DNA from: Candidatus Iainarchaeum sp.
GTDB taxonomy: Archaea; Iainarchaeota; Iainarchaeia; Iainarchaeales; GCA-2688035
Length of the DNA: 6,738 nt
NCBI GenBank assembly: GCA_017610245.1
Contig: JAFCCK010000051.1
Coordinates: 1 to 6,738, forward strand
Reading direction: 5' to 3'
In this document: positions 1-5,996 of the stretch, one piece after another
Layout: the number at the start of each line of letters is the position of its first letter
Position numbering within the stretch: the first letter of the stretch is position 1
Translations under genes and position numbers: made by a program
Notes under the pieces: model-generated
Told to the model about the DNA's origin: nothing
Seen by the model: only the letters and a program-made list of their open reading frames with translations
Database searches by the model: none

Positions 1-509
1 TCCTTAACCTGCTTAAATCTCTTTAGCTTTTCATCACTATTAAAGACTCCGGCACAAATATTAATTGCTGAATCAGCAATCGCTCTTTTAGAAACTTGAA
101 TTTTTTTGCCATTCAGAAAAGCGCCTTTTCCCTTCTCGGCTATGAAAAGCTCATTGAAAAACGGAAGTAGTATAGCCCCGCACTGAATCTCCCCCTTTCT
201 TTCAAGAGCAATTGAAACACCGAAAAGGGGCAAGTCAAATAAAAAATTGTGAGTTCCATCCAAGGGATCAACCAGCCACCTGCTCTCGCTTTCATTCTCA
301 ATTTTTCCCATCTCCTCGGACCAAATGCTGTAATCCGGGAAATCCAGCTGAAGCATGGAAATAATTTTTTTCTCGCACTTTATATCAGCCAGCGTAACCA
401 GCTCTTTGGCACTCTTCCTTCTGGCTTTTGTCCCATGCCTAAATTCATTCATGAGAATTTTTCCAGCTGCCTTTACAGCTTCTACAGCTGTATTAAGCTC
501 TTTGCTCAT
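1..509 (-). CDS. Inositol monophosphatase/FBPase family phosphatase (3' end outside window)
   Basis: The visible 169 residues match the N-terminal two thirds of the Mg2+-dependent IMPase superfamily. An LVTxAD segment (residues 38-42) precedes the metal-ligand Glu pair in SEE (64-66) and the hallmark DPLDGTHNF (81-89), whose D81 and D84 should bind the metals. A FGVSIAL strand and a GAILLPFFNELFIAEKGKGAF-type stretch (about 111-131) follow, as in this family. The C-terminal metal-binding Asp region lies beyond the left edge, so activity cannot be fully judged. Archaeal members hydrolyse inositol-1-phosphate and often fructose-1,6-bisphosphate; the substrate cannot be told from sequence alone. 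The ATG overlaps the gatA stop as ATGA and is preceded by a very strong Shine-Dalgarno, so the start is secure and translation is probably coupled to gatA. There is no obvious metabolic link to tRNA amidation. Confidence 0.93.
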   Translation of the reverse strand, partial: MSKELNTAVEAVKAAGKILMNEFRHGTKARRKSAKELVTLADIKCEKKIISMLQLDFPDYSIWSEEMGKIENESESRWLVDPLDGTHNFLFDLPLFGVSIALERKGEIQCGAILLPFFNELFIAEKGKGAFLNGKKIQVSKRAIADSAINICAGVFNSDEKLKRFKQVK

Positions 510-1942
510 TTTACTACCTCCTCAACTGCTTTTGCCGCTCTCACCAACTTTTGCTCCTGCAAGTGGTCTGCAGTAAGCATTAGACCGACAGGCATTTTTT
601 TGCTGCTGCCAGCATTTACACTGATGTGGGGCAATCCTGCCAGGTTTGCAGGAATCGTGCAAAGGTCCATGGCATAGTTCTGCAAGGGCGTGAGTTTTGC
701 AATTTCATCAAACTTGGGGGCAACAATCGGCATTGTTGGGTGCACAAGCAAATCAACCTTTTTGAAAACCTCTTTGAATTCATTTATCAGCTTTGTCCTC
801 ACTTTCATTGCCTTAAGGTAGTAGGCATCCCTGAAGCCGGACATCCTTGCAAACGTTCCCAGCAGAATTCGCCTCTTTGCCTCCTTTCCAAAGCCACTAC
901 TCCTCACTCTTGTGAAATACTGATTAAAGCTGCCTTGCAGTTTCTGATGCAATCCATAGCGCATTCCACAATAGCGCGCAAGGTTGGTGCTTGCCTCGCT
1001 CATTGAAATCAAGTAGTAAGCTGCCATGCCATAAGTGCTGTTTAGTGGGAGAGAAACATCCACCACTTCTGCTTCCTCCTTTCGCAACTTCATTATCGCC
1101 TCTCCAGTAACCTGTCGAATGCTCTCATCACATTTTTCATTCAGCTCCTTTACAACCCCAATTTTAATGCCTCTGATATTGCTGTCTGCATTTGAATATT
1201 CCCCAATAGCATTCTGCAAAGAAGTGCTGTCTTTGGTGTCAGGACCAGCTATTATCTCCAACAAAAGCGCGGCATCTTCCACACTCTTTCCCATTGTGCC
1301 TATCTTGTCAAGGCTGTTTGCATAATCAATCAAGCCATAGCGAGAAACCCTGCCATAGGTGGGGGTGAAACCAACCACGCCGCAGAAGGAAGCGGGACAA
1401 GCAATGCTTCCCCCAGTTGATTCAGCAATGCTCGCATGCGTTAAATTTGTTAGGGCAGTGAAGCCTGCTGAGCCGCCCGAACTTCCACCACAGCTCCTGT
1501 TTTTATCCAAAGGATTTTTTGGAACAGGGAAGCCAATGCCAGTATTCACACTAAAGCTGCCAAAGCCGAATTCGTCCTGAGAGGTTTTCCCAATGATTAT
1601 TGCCCCTTCCACTTTCAGCCTTTCAATTACTGTTGCATCAAAGGTTGGCTTGTAGCCGCTAAGTATCTTGCTGCCCGCCTTACTCTCAATTCCCTTTACA
1701 CAGACACAGTCCTTTACGCTGATTGGCACCCCCAGTAGCCGGCCCCTATGCCTGCCAGTCTTTATTTCCGCTTCAATCTCATTTGCCTGCTGCAGAGCAA
1801 ATTCTTCCGCAATCAAATTGAAGTGGCTGAATTCTTCATTACTTGATTTTATTTCATCGAGAATCAGATGTGTGTTTTCCAGCACATCTATTTTTTCCAT
1901 CTTGACTTGCTTTACAAATTCACCTATACTCAATGCAGGCAT
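506..1942 (-). CDS. gatA: Aspartyl/glutamyl-tRNA(Asn/Gln) amidotransferase subunit A (GatA)
   Basis: GatA is the glutaminase subunit of GatCAB. It releases ammonia from glutamine, which is channelled to GatB to amidate Asp-tRNA(Asn); in archaea Gln-tRNA is normally made by GatDE instead. At 478 residues it has the usual family length. The amidase-signature triad is visible: Lys77 in ISVKD, cis-Ser154 in the GGSSGGSAG loop (152-160) and nucleophile Ser179 in STGGSI. Glutamine-pocket candidates are Tyr309/Tyr310, Arg358 in KRRI and Asp426, with the conserved NLAGLP after them. Oddly, the signature usually reading DTGGSIR reads STGGSIA here, with the Asp and Arg both replaced. The ATG is 3 nt after the gatC stop, with GGTG at 6 nt spacing inside the gatC end, so the two are surely cotranscribed. 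The 3' end overlaps the phosphatase start by 4 nt. Confidence 0.96.
   Translation of the reverse strand: MPALSIGEFVKQVKMEKIDVLENTHLILDEIKSSNEEFSHFNLIAEEFALQQANEIEAEIKTGRHRGRLLGVPISVKDCVCVKGIESKAGSKILSGYKPTFDATVIERLKVEGAIIIGKTSQDEFGFGSFSVNTGIGFPVPKNPLDKNRSCGGSSGGSAGFTALTNLTHASIAESTGGSIACPASFCGVVGFTPTYGRVSRYGLIDYANSLDKIGTMGKSVEDAALLLEIIAGPDTKDSTSLQNAIGEYSNADSNIRGIKIGVVKELNEKCDESIRQVTGEAIMKLRKEEAEVVDVSLPLNSTYGMAAYYLISMSEASTNLARYCGMRYGLHQKLQGSFNQYFTRVRSSGFGKEAKRRILLGTFARMSGFRDAYYLKAMKVRTKLINEFKEVFKKVDLLVHPTMPIVAPKFDEIAKLTPLQNYAMDLCTIPANLAGLPHISVNAGSSKKMPVGLMLTADHLQEQKLVRAAKAVEEVVK
516..523 (-). promoter_or_regulatory. Strong Shine-Dalgarno of the phosphatase gene, inside gatA
   Basis: On the minus strand GAGGAGGT sits 6 nt before the phosphatase ATG. 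It is a near-perfect complement of the archaeal 16S rRNA 3' end. It is embedded in the codons for GatA Glu474-Glu475-Val476, so the GatA C-terminus and the downstream ribosome-binding site share sequence. It fixes the phosphatase start at 509. Confidence 0.85.
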
Positions 1943-1945
1943 TTT

Positions 1946-2248
1946 TTACACCACTTTTGGGCCGAGGAAATAGCCATCCTTTTTGTGCTTTGTGTTGCTC
2001 AATGCCTCTTTCTGGCTCAGGCATTTCTCAACCTTGTCATCGCGAAAGACATTTTTTAGAGGAAGCGGCTGGAAGGATGGCTTTTCCTGGGAAACATCAA
2101 GCACGTCCAGTTTGCTAAAGGATTCCAGTATTTCCCTCAGCTGCGGCAGGAACTCCTTTATTTCCCTTTGGGAAAGCTCCAAGCGGGCATTCTCGGCAAC
2201 TTTCAGCAAAAGCTCCTTGTCTATTTTCACTTTAGGCAATCGCAACAC
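1946..2248 (-). CDS. gatC: Aspartyl/glutamyl-tRNA(Asn/Gln) amidotransferase subunit C (GatC)
   Basis: GatC is the small subunit that wraps around GatA and stabilises the GatA-GatB interface. The roughly 100-residue product shows the family layout: an N-terminal helix with ENARLELSQREI (19-30), a second helix LREILESFSKLDVLD (37-51), an extended linker containing PLKNVFRDD (62-70), and a C-terminal DGYFLGPKVV. The boundary given uses a GTG start at 2248. A TTG at 2239 is a real alternative: it has GGTG exactly 6 nt upstream, the same spacing as gatA, and would give MPKVKID, closer to typical GatC N-termini. A GTG at 2230 has poorer support. The gene lies 46 nt after aspS and 3 nt before gatA. 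An inverted repeat (2251-2266) abuts the start. Confidence 0.94.
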   Translation of the reverse strand: MLRLPKVKIDKELLLKVAENARLELSQREIKEFLPQLREILESFSKLDVLDVSQEKPSFQPLPLKNVFRDDKVEKCLSQKEALSNTKHKKDGYFLGPKVV

Positions 2249-2250
2249 CA

Positions 2251-2266
2251 GCCTATTAGAATAGGC
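2251..2266. repeat. 7-bp perfect inverted repeat just upstream of gatC
   Basis: Arms gcctatt (2251-2257) and aataggc (2260-2266) are perfect reverse complements with a 2-nt spacer, ending 2 nt before the GTG of gatC. A further copy of the arm core (caatagg, 2284-2290) lies nearer the aspS stop. A six-T tract on the minus strand (2267-2272) immediately precedes the palindrome in transcription order. It could be an operator-like site or an RNA hairpin near the gatC ribosome-binding site. The T-tract might instead partly terminate aspS transcripts. The repeat itself is certain; any function is inferred. Confidence 0.5.
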
Positions 2267-2294
2267 AAAAAAGCAATTAAAAGCAATAGGTCTC

Positions 2295-3599
2295 TTACGG
2301 CATTAACCTATCGGGGTCTCTGGGGAGAAGGACAGCTTCCCTAATGTTGTCAAACTTGAAAAGGCTTTGAATTAAGCGGTCTAATCCGAAGCCAACGCCG
2401 CCGTGCGGCGGTGCTCCATATTTAAACAACTCGGCATAGAATCCCATTGCATCAAGGTCAACGCCCTTGTCTGCTGCCTGCTTTTTTAGCATATCATAAC
2501 GGTGCTCCCGCTGTCCGCCAGTTGCTATTTCCACACCATTCCAGAGCAAATCAAAGGCGTCTGTTGTTTTCCCGTCAGATGAATAGAAATGATAGAAGGG
2601 CCTTTTTTCGATTGGATAGTTTGTTACGAAAACAAATTCCTCGCCATACTTCTCCTTTACAATCTTACCAACCATTTGCTCTGCCTCTGCATCAAAGTCC
2701 TCATTCTCAGGAATCTTCTTGCCTTTAGCGGCGAGCCATTTTTTCACTTCAGGCATCTTTAGCCTCTGGATTTTCTTCGGCACTTTTATTTCAACATCCC
2801 AAAGCTTCAATTCCTCCTTGCATTCTTCCTTAACACTCTTTAGCACATATTTGAGCATTTCCTCAATCACATCCATTACATCCCCAGTGTCCTTGATAAA
2901 GCCCATCTCAAAGTCCACTCCAGTGAATTCAGTCTGGTGCCTTGGCGTGTTGCTCTTCTCTGCCCTGAATACAGGGGCAATTTCATAGACCCTTTCAAAG
3001 CCCGCACACACCATCATCTGCTTGTAGAGCTGCGGGCTTTGGGCCAAAAAACCTTCCTTGTCAAAGTAAACAACAGGGAAGAGCGAGGAGCCGCTTTCCA
3101 GGCCAGCAGCAGTTATTTTCGGAGTGTTGATTGCCGTAAAGCCCTCTTTATCAAAGAATTCTACAAGGGCTTTATACATTTTGCTCCTCACCTTGAAAAT
3201 TGCCAAGCGCTTTGGATTGCGCAAATCAAGGAAGCGATGATCAAGGCGCTTGCTCAAATCTGTTTCAATTTTGCCGGAAGTGTCAATGGGAGTAGGGGCA
3301 TTCGCAAGGCTGACAATTTCAAGCTTTTCAGGAATTACCTCAAACCCGCCTGGAGCTTGCTTTGCTGCTTTCACTTTCCCCTCAACAGCAACAACACTTT
3401 CCTTTGTAAGGGAATCGGCTGTTTTCATTACTGTTGCGGGAACTTTCTCCTTTGGAAGCGTTATCTGGACAATTCCCATTTTGTCCTTCAAAACCAGAAA
3501 CTTCAATTTTCCCAAGTCGCGAATCTCATGAATCCAGCCGCTGAGCAGCACTTTTTTTTCCTTATGCTTGGAAACCTCGCTTGAATGAATTCTCTCCAC
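2295..3599 (-). CDS. aspS: Aspartyl-tRNA synthetase, archaeal type, probably non-discriminating (AspRS)
   Basis: This class IIb synthetase has 434 residues, the usual archaeal length without the bacterial GAD insertion. An OB-fold anticodon-binding domain occupies about residues 1-105 (VLLSGWIHEIRDLG at 17-30). The catalytic core has motif 1 around NTPKI (158-162), LAQSPQLYKQ (185-194), motif 2 FRAEKSNTPRH (211-221), GGQREHR (361-367) and motif 3 GVGFGLDRL (401-409). His24 (GWIHE) and Pro83 (QAPGGFE) fall where discriminating Thermococcus AspRS has Trp and Lys. His and Pro there are associated with enzymes that also charge tRNA(Asn), and the downstream gatC-gatA agrees. The start is GTG, with AAGGTG (3605-3610) 5 nt upstream. 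The glycosylase stop is 42 nt upstream; a TATA-like TTTTAAAT in that gap could give aspS its own transcript. Confidence 0.97.
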   Translation of the reverse strand: MERIHSSEVSKHKEKKVLLSGWIHEIRDLGKLKFLVLKDKMGIVQITLPKEKVPATVMKTADSLTKESVVAVEGKVKAAKQAPGGFEVIPEKLEIVSLANAPTPIDTSGKIETDLSKRLDHRFLDLRNPKRLAIFKVRSKMYKALVEFFDKEGFTAINTPKITAAGLESGSSLFPVVYFDKEGFLAQSPQLYKQMMVCAGFERVYEIAPVFRAEKSNTPRHQTEFTGVDFEMGFIKDTGDVMDVIEEMLKYVLKSVKEECKEELKLWDVEIKVPKKIQRLKMPEVKKWLAAKGKKIPENEDFDAEAEQMVGKIVKEKYGEEFVFVTNYPIEKRPFYHFYSSDGKTTDAFDLLWNGVEIATGGQREHRYDMLKKQAADKGVDLDAMGFYAELFKYGAPPHGGVGFGLDRLIQSLFKFDNIREAVLLPRDPDRLMP

Positions 3600-3631
3600 A
3601 AAAACACCTTTATGAAAAGGGAGGGGAAATG

Positions 3632-3639
3632 ATTTAAAA
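3632..3639 (-). promoter_or_regulatory. Possible TATA-like element for aspS
   Basis: On the minus strand TTTTAAAT lies about 36 nt upstream of the aspS GTG. Archaeal initiation about 25-27 nt downstream would leave a leader of about 10 nt, just covering the AAGGTG ribosome-binding site (3605-3610). It sits in the short gap after the glycosylase gene, so aspS could also simply be read through from upstream. Weak, composition-sensitive evidence. Confidence 0.3.
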
Positions 3640-3641
3640 CA

Positions 3642-4343
3642 CTATTTCCGCTGCTGGAATTCGCATTTCCCTGCCAAAAAGCATTCCCCGCATTGGGGCT
3701 CTCGCCTGCAGTAGCGCTTTCCGTGCTCTACCAGCAAGGCATGGAATTCATTGAAGAGCTGCGCATCTTTAGGCAGCTGTTGCTCAAAAAAGCCCTTAAC
3801 TTCTACATAATCGATGGCTGTCCGCCCAAAAAACCGCTTAACAAAGCGCGTTGTATAGGCATCCACCACAAAGGATGGCTGCTCTGCAGCATAAAGAATG
3901 ATGTCATCTGCTGTTTCATTTCCAATGCCATGAAGGGAGAGCAGCTCGGAGCGCAGCTCCTCTATGGGCTTTGAAAGCAGCTTGCTGATGCTTCCATTAT
4001 ATTTCTTCTGCAGATATTTGCAAAAAGCCTTCACCTTTTTCGCCTTCCTGTTATAGTAGCCGCTTGGCTTCACAAGTGTGGCAATGCTCTGCTGCCTCGC
4101 ACCTGCAATTTTGCCGCAGTCCATCATTCCCGCCCTGTTCAAATTTTCCAATGCTTTCATCACATTCTTCCAGTCAGTGTTCTGCGTGAGGATTGCACCA
4201 ATACAGATTTCCAGCTTCTGCCGCCCGCTCAGGCGCTTCCTTGGCTTGTAGCTGGGAATGGTCTGCCCTGGCTCTGTTACAGGCCACCAGAGCTGTTTGC
4301 CATAGTGGGAAAGGAGGACTTTGTAGAGTGCCTGTGGCTTCAT
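3642..4343 (-). CDS. HhH-GPD DNA glycosylase, endonuclease III-like (MagIII/COG2231-type)
   Basis: This is a base-excision repair glycosylase of the endonuclease III superfamily. Residue numbers here count from the TTG at 4388; subtract 15 for the ATG start chosen. ILTQNTDWKNV (66-76) and the helix-hairpin-helix LHGIGNETADDI (152-163) are followed by FVVDAYT (173-179), where Asp176 is the catalytic Asp. The Lys that gives endonuclease III its AP-lyase activity is replaced by Glu158, so a monofunctional enzyme is expected, as in the 3-methyladenine glycosylase MagIII group. Four Cys (227, 233, 236, 242) near the C-terminus form a CX5CX2CX5C 4Fe-4S motif. The ATG at 4343 begins MKPQALYKVLLSHYG, matching family N-termini, and lies about 25 nt from a TATA-like box with no SD, suggesting a leaderless mRNA. 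The TTG alternative would fall within that promoter. The exact damaged base recognised is unknown. Confidence 0.88.
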   Translation of the reverse strand: MKPQALYKVLLSHYGKQLWWPVTEPGQTIPSYKPRKRLSGRQKLEICIGAILTQNTDWKNVMKALENLNRAGMMDCGKIAGARQQSIATLVKPSGYYNRKAKKVKAFCKYLQKKYNGSISKLLSKPIEELRSELLSLHGIGNETADDIILYAAEQPSFVVDAYTTRFVKRFFGRTAIDYVEVKGFFEQQLPKDAQLFNEFHALLVEHGKRYCRREPQCGECFLAGKCEFQQRK

Positions 4344-4363
4344 ATGAAAAAAGTGGTGGAAAA

Positions 4364-4372
4364 GATTTATTA
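4364..4372 (-). promoter_or_regulatory. TATA-like promoter of the glycosylase gene (leaderless)
   Basis: On the minus strand TAATAAATC is centred about 25 nt upstream of the ATG at 4343, and no SD-like sequence lies between them. This is the spacing expected for an archaeal leaderless transcript starting at or next to the ATG. If the glycosylase, aspS, gatC, gatA and phosphatase genes form one operon, this is its main promoter. It is inferred from spacing and composition only. Confidence 0.4.
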
Positions 4373-4396
4373 GTTTTTTACCTAACAATTTCGCGG

Positions 4397-4434
4397 ATTT
4401 TTAAAGCCCATCCTTTCCCAGCTATTTCAGGTGG
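4397..4434 (+). promoter_or_regulatory. TATA-like element and Shine-Dalgarno of the Ig-like secreted protein gene
   Basis: ATTTTTAAAG (4397-4406) would place transcription start near 4427-4429. AGGTGG (4429-4434) follows, with 4 nt before the ATG at 4439. A short leader carrying an SD contrasts with the leaderless-looking opposite gene. The element supports the start at 4439 over the much longer open frame that extends upstream through the glycosylase gene. Confidence 0.4.
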
Positions 4435-4438
4435 CTTA

Positions 4439-4834
4439 ATGGAGGCAATGAAAGCTGCACTCTTTGCAGTAATCATAATAATGCTGTTTCCGTTCGGCGC
4501 AGCCAGTCAAGACGTACCCTACATAGATATAACCAGCCCTGCAAACGGTTCTACTGTCTCGGGGACAACAGTGGTGGAGGTGGAAGCTCAAGGCTATGGC
4601 CTTGAAAACCCTTTTCTGGTGATTCAAGGCGAGCAGGTGGGCATGGGTTTTCCTCTCCAAGACTGTGAGTATTCAGAACCTATTGGAGGGGGGCCTGAAC
4701 AAATGTACTGTTCCTATGACTGGGACAGTGGCAGCTTTGAAGGCGAGAAGGTAACAATAACCGCTTATGTGGACGAGCAGAGCGGGCAAATAAAAGATAG
4801 TGTTATGGTGTACGTCTCTGGAGAATGCGCCTGA
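4439..4834 (+). CDS. Small secreted protein with a single Ig-like domain
   Basis: The 131-residue product begins with a typical signal peptide: a short N-region with Lys5, hydrophobic core ALFAVIIIMLFPFG (7-20), and a likely signal peptidase site after AAS (21-23). The mature part is one beta-sandwich repeat of the bacterial Ig-like type seen in many surface proteins. It opens with ITSPANGSTVSG (31-42) and ends with SYDWDSGSFEGEKVTITAYV (92-111) and SVMVYV (121-126). Cys76 and Cys91 could form a disulfide; Cys130 is next to last. There is no C-terminal anchor or sorting signal, so it should be released or bound to another surface component. Ligand and role are unknown. An in-frame ATG at 4448 is an alternative start. 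It is divergent from the glycosylase and convergent with the nuclease gene, with no operon partner. Confidence 0.78.
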   Translation: MEAMKAALFAVIIIMLFPFGAASQDVPYIDITSPANGSTVSGTTVVEVEAQGYGLENPFLVIQGEQVGMGFPLQDCEYSEPIGGGPEQMYCSYDWDSGSFEGEKVTITAYVDEQSGQIKDSVMVYVSGECA

Positions 4835-4888
4835 GCAAACAACAGCTTACAGAATTCTCGGGAAGCAGGGATTTGCCTACTAAAAAAA
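4835..4888 (-). terminator. Convergent gene ends with a T-tract, possible terminator of the nuclease gene
   Basis: The Ig-like gene (+) and the nuclease gene (-) end 45 nt apart. On the minus strand a run of seven T (4882-4888) spans the last Phe codons and the TAG stop of the nuclease gene, as archaeal U-rich terminators can. No convincing hairpin is visible in the 45-nt gap, and no T-rich tract follows the plus-strand gene. Confidence 0.25.
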
Positions 4889-5860
4889 CTCCCCAAGCAC
4901 CTTTTGCCCCTTCTCGGCCAGAGGCTTTGCTGGAATTCCAAGCCTGCGTTGTATGTAGTTGGCAAGCTCCCTTTCATAGCCGTGCATTGTTAGCACAAGC
5001 TTGGGAGAACACTCCTTTACGTACTGCAACAGCTGGTTGAAATCAGCGTGGTCCGAAAGCGGAAAAATCTTATTGTAGCTGCTTCTAAAGCTCCAGCCAG
5101 TCGCCAGTGCAGTGAAGACCTCTTTCTTGAGGCTGTGCTCTAGCACTTGCTGTAAATTATGGTCAACAAGCGAGGGCGGCATTATAAGGACAGGGCTGTC
5201 GCGCAGGTTGTGGTTCAGCTTGTGGTAAGTTCCCAACTTTACGCCCAATGCTTCATAAACCCTGTTGTTTTCAAAAACGCTGTCATGCACTATGGGGGAA
5301 ATTCCAGCATACTCATTGCAGATCGCTGTCAGCTCTTGGGCCTTTCCCAGCGAATAGCCTGCGAGAACAACAAAGCCCCTCTTGCTCTTTTCCTTAATCC
5401 AGGAGCCGATTTCCTCATACAGCTGCTCCCTTTTGGGGAATTTGAAGGAGGGCAATCCAAAGGTACTTTCTACTATGAGAACATCGCCTTGCAAGGGAGC
5501 TGCGCCTTGCTGAATGAGACTGTTCTGCAGCTTGAAATCGCCGCTTACAGCAATGGTTTTTTCCCCTTCAACCACGGCAGAAGCAGAGCCGAGAATGTGC
5601 CCGCTGTTGTGAAGGGAAACAACGATGCCATCAATGTTTACCTTCTTTCCAAAGGCAAGCGGCTTTGCCCTCTTCACCTTCCTGTACCTTGATTCAATTA
5701 TGCGCGCAGTTTCCTTGGAAAAATAGTAGGTCCCACTGGAATTAAGCTTCACGTGGTCGGCATGAGCATGTGTTATCAGAATGTTCTTGGAATTGCCCTT
5801 TCCACTTGGGTCTATCAGCAGCTTTTTTCCAACAAGGATTCCGCTATCAAAAGAAAGCAT
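4880..5860 (-). CDS. Metallo-beta-lactamase/beta-CASP exonuclease-like protein (YSH1/COG1236-type)
   Basis: The 326-residue protein belongs to the MBL-fold nucleases related to CPSF73/YSH1 and ligase-associated exonucleases. Zinc ligands are visible: THAHADH (30-36) as motif 2, SGH (86-88) with His88, and SGDF (106-109) with Asp108. They are followed by VEST (130-133, motif A Glu131), LSDHAD (268-273, His271) and TMHGYE (291-296, His293) as the C-terminal metal motifs. The beta-CASP-like insertion (about 145-255) is short, with LAGYSLGKAQEL and HDSVFENN. It should cleave RNA or DNA phosphodiester bonds from an end; RNA versus DNA cannot be decided. The ATG at 5860 starts MLSFDSGILVGKKLLIDP, the usual family N-terminus. 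It has no SD but a TATA-like box 26 nt upstream. The frame stays open to an ATG at 6055, but that extension crosses both promoters and the start of the divergent gene, and shows no family similarity. Confidence 0.9.
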   Translation of the reverse strand: MLSFDSGILVGKKLLIDPSGKGNSKNILITHAHADHVKLNSSGTYYFSKETARIIESRYRKVKRAKPLAFGKKVNIDGIVVSLHNSGHILGSASAVVEGEKTIAVSGDFKLQNSLIQQGAAPLQGDVLIVESTFGLPSFKFPKREQLYEEIGSWIKEKSKRGFVVLAGYSLGKAQELTAICNEYAGISPIVHDSVFENNRVYEALGVKLGTYHKLNHNLRDSPVLIMPPSLVDHNLQQVLEHSLKKEVFTALATGWSFRSSYNKIFPLSDHADFNQLLQYVKECSPKLVLTMHGYERELANYIQRRLGIPAKPLAEKGQKVLGEFF

Positions 5861-5882
5861 GTAAGAAAATAGGGCATTGGAG

Positions 5883-5890
5883 AATAAAAA
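5883..5890 (-). promoter_or_regulatory. TATA-like promoter of the nuclease gene (leaderless)
   Basis: On the minus strand TTTTTATT is centred about 26 nt upstream of the ATG at 5860, with no ribosome-binding site between. The spacing matches archaeal leaderless transcription and argues for the internal ATG rather than the longer open frame. Inferred from position and composition. Confidence 0.4.
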
Positions 5891-5926
5891 GGTTTTACCT
5901 CTGGCGCCTGAGAAATAAGTTGGGAA

Positions 5927-5944
5927 GGGCAAATGAATCTGCCC
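5927..5944. repeat. 5-bp inverted repeat between two divergent promoters
   Basis: GGGCA (5927-5931) and TGCCC (5940-5944) flank an 8-nt AT-rich centre. The repeat lies between the two TATA-like boxes of the 138-bp divergent region (5861-5998). A 6-bp palindrome ggcgcc lies nearby (5903-5908). The position would suit a shared operator, but 5-bp arms can occur by chance. Nothing else, and no RNA gene, is seen in this intergenic region. Confidence 0.25.
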
Positions 5945-5954
5945 CAAAACAAAG

Positions 5955-5996
5955 AATATAAATAACATTGTCGTTTTAATTATAGGAAAAAAGGTG
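5955..5996 (+). promoter_or_regulatory. TATA-like element and Shine-Dalgarno of the coiled-coil gene
   Basis: AATATAAATAA (about 5955-5965) predicts initiation near 5986, leaving a short leader with AAGGTG (5991-5996). That SD is only 2 nt from the ATG at 5999 but 5 nt from the GTG second codon at 6002, so translation may begin at the GTG. The box is the best TATA match in the window. Confidence 0.45.

Noticed and set aside
2937..3584. 215-codon plus-strand open frame opposite aspS
   Set aside because: It is a shadow of the well-supported aspS gene: no family similarity, no SD-like support, and improbable composition.
4344..4388. 15-residue extension of the glycosylase to a TTG at 4388
   Set aside because: There is no SD, it overlaps the likely TATA-like box, and the ATG at 4343 matches family N-termini.
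4193..4438. Upstream extension of the Ig-like open frame to an ATG at 4193
   Set aside because: It runs antisense through the 5' part of the glycosylase gene and through both promoter elements. The signal peptide, SD and TATA-like box all place the start at 4439.
5159..5692. 177-codon plus-strand open frame opposite the nuclease gene
   Set aside because: It is antisense to conserved metal-motif codons of the nuclease and shows no recognisable protein features.
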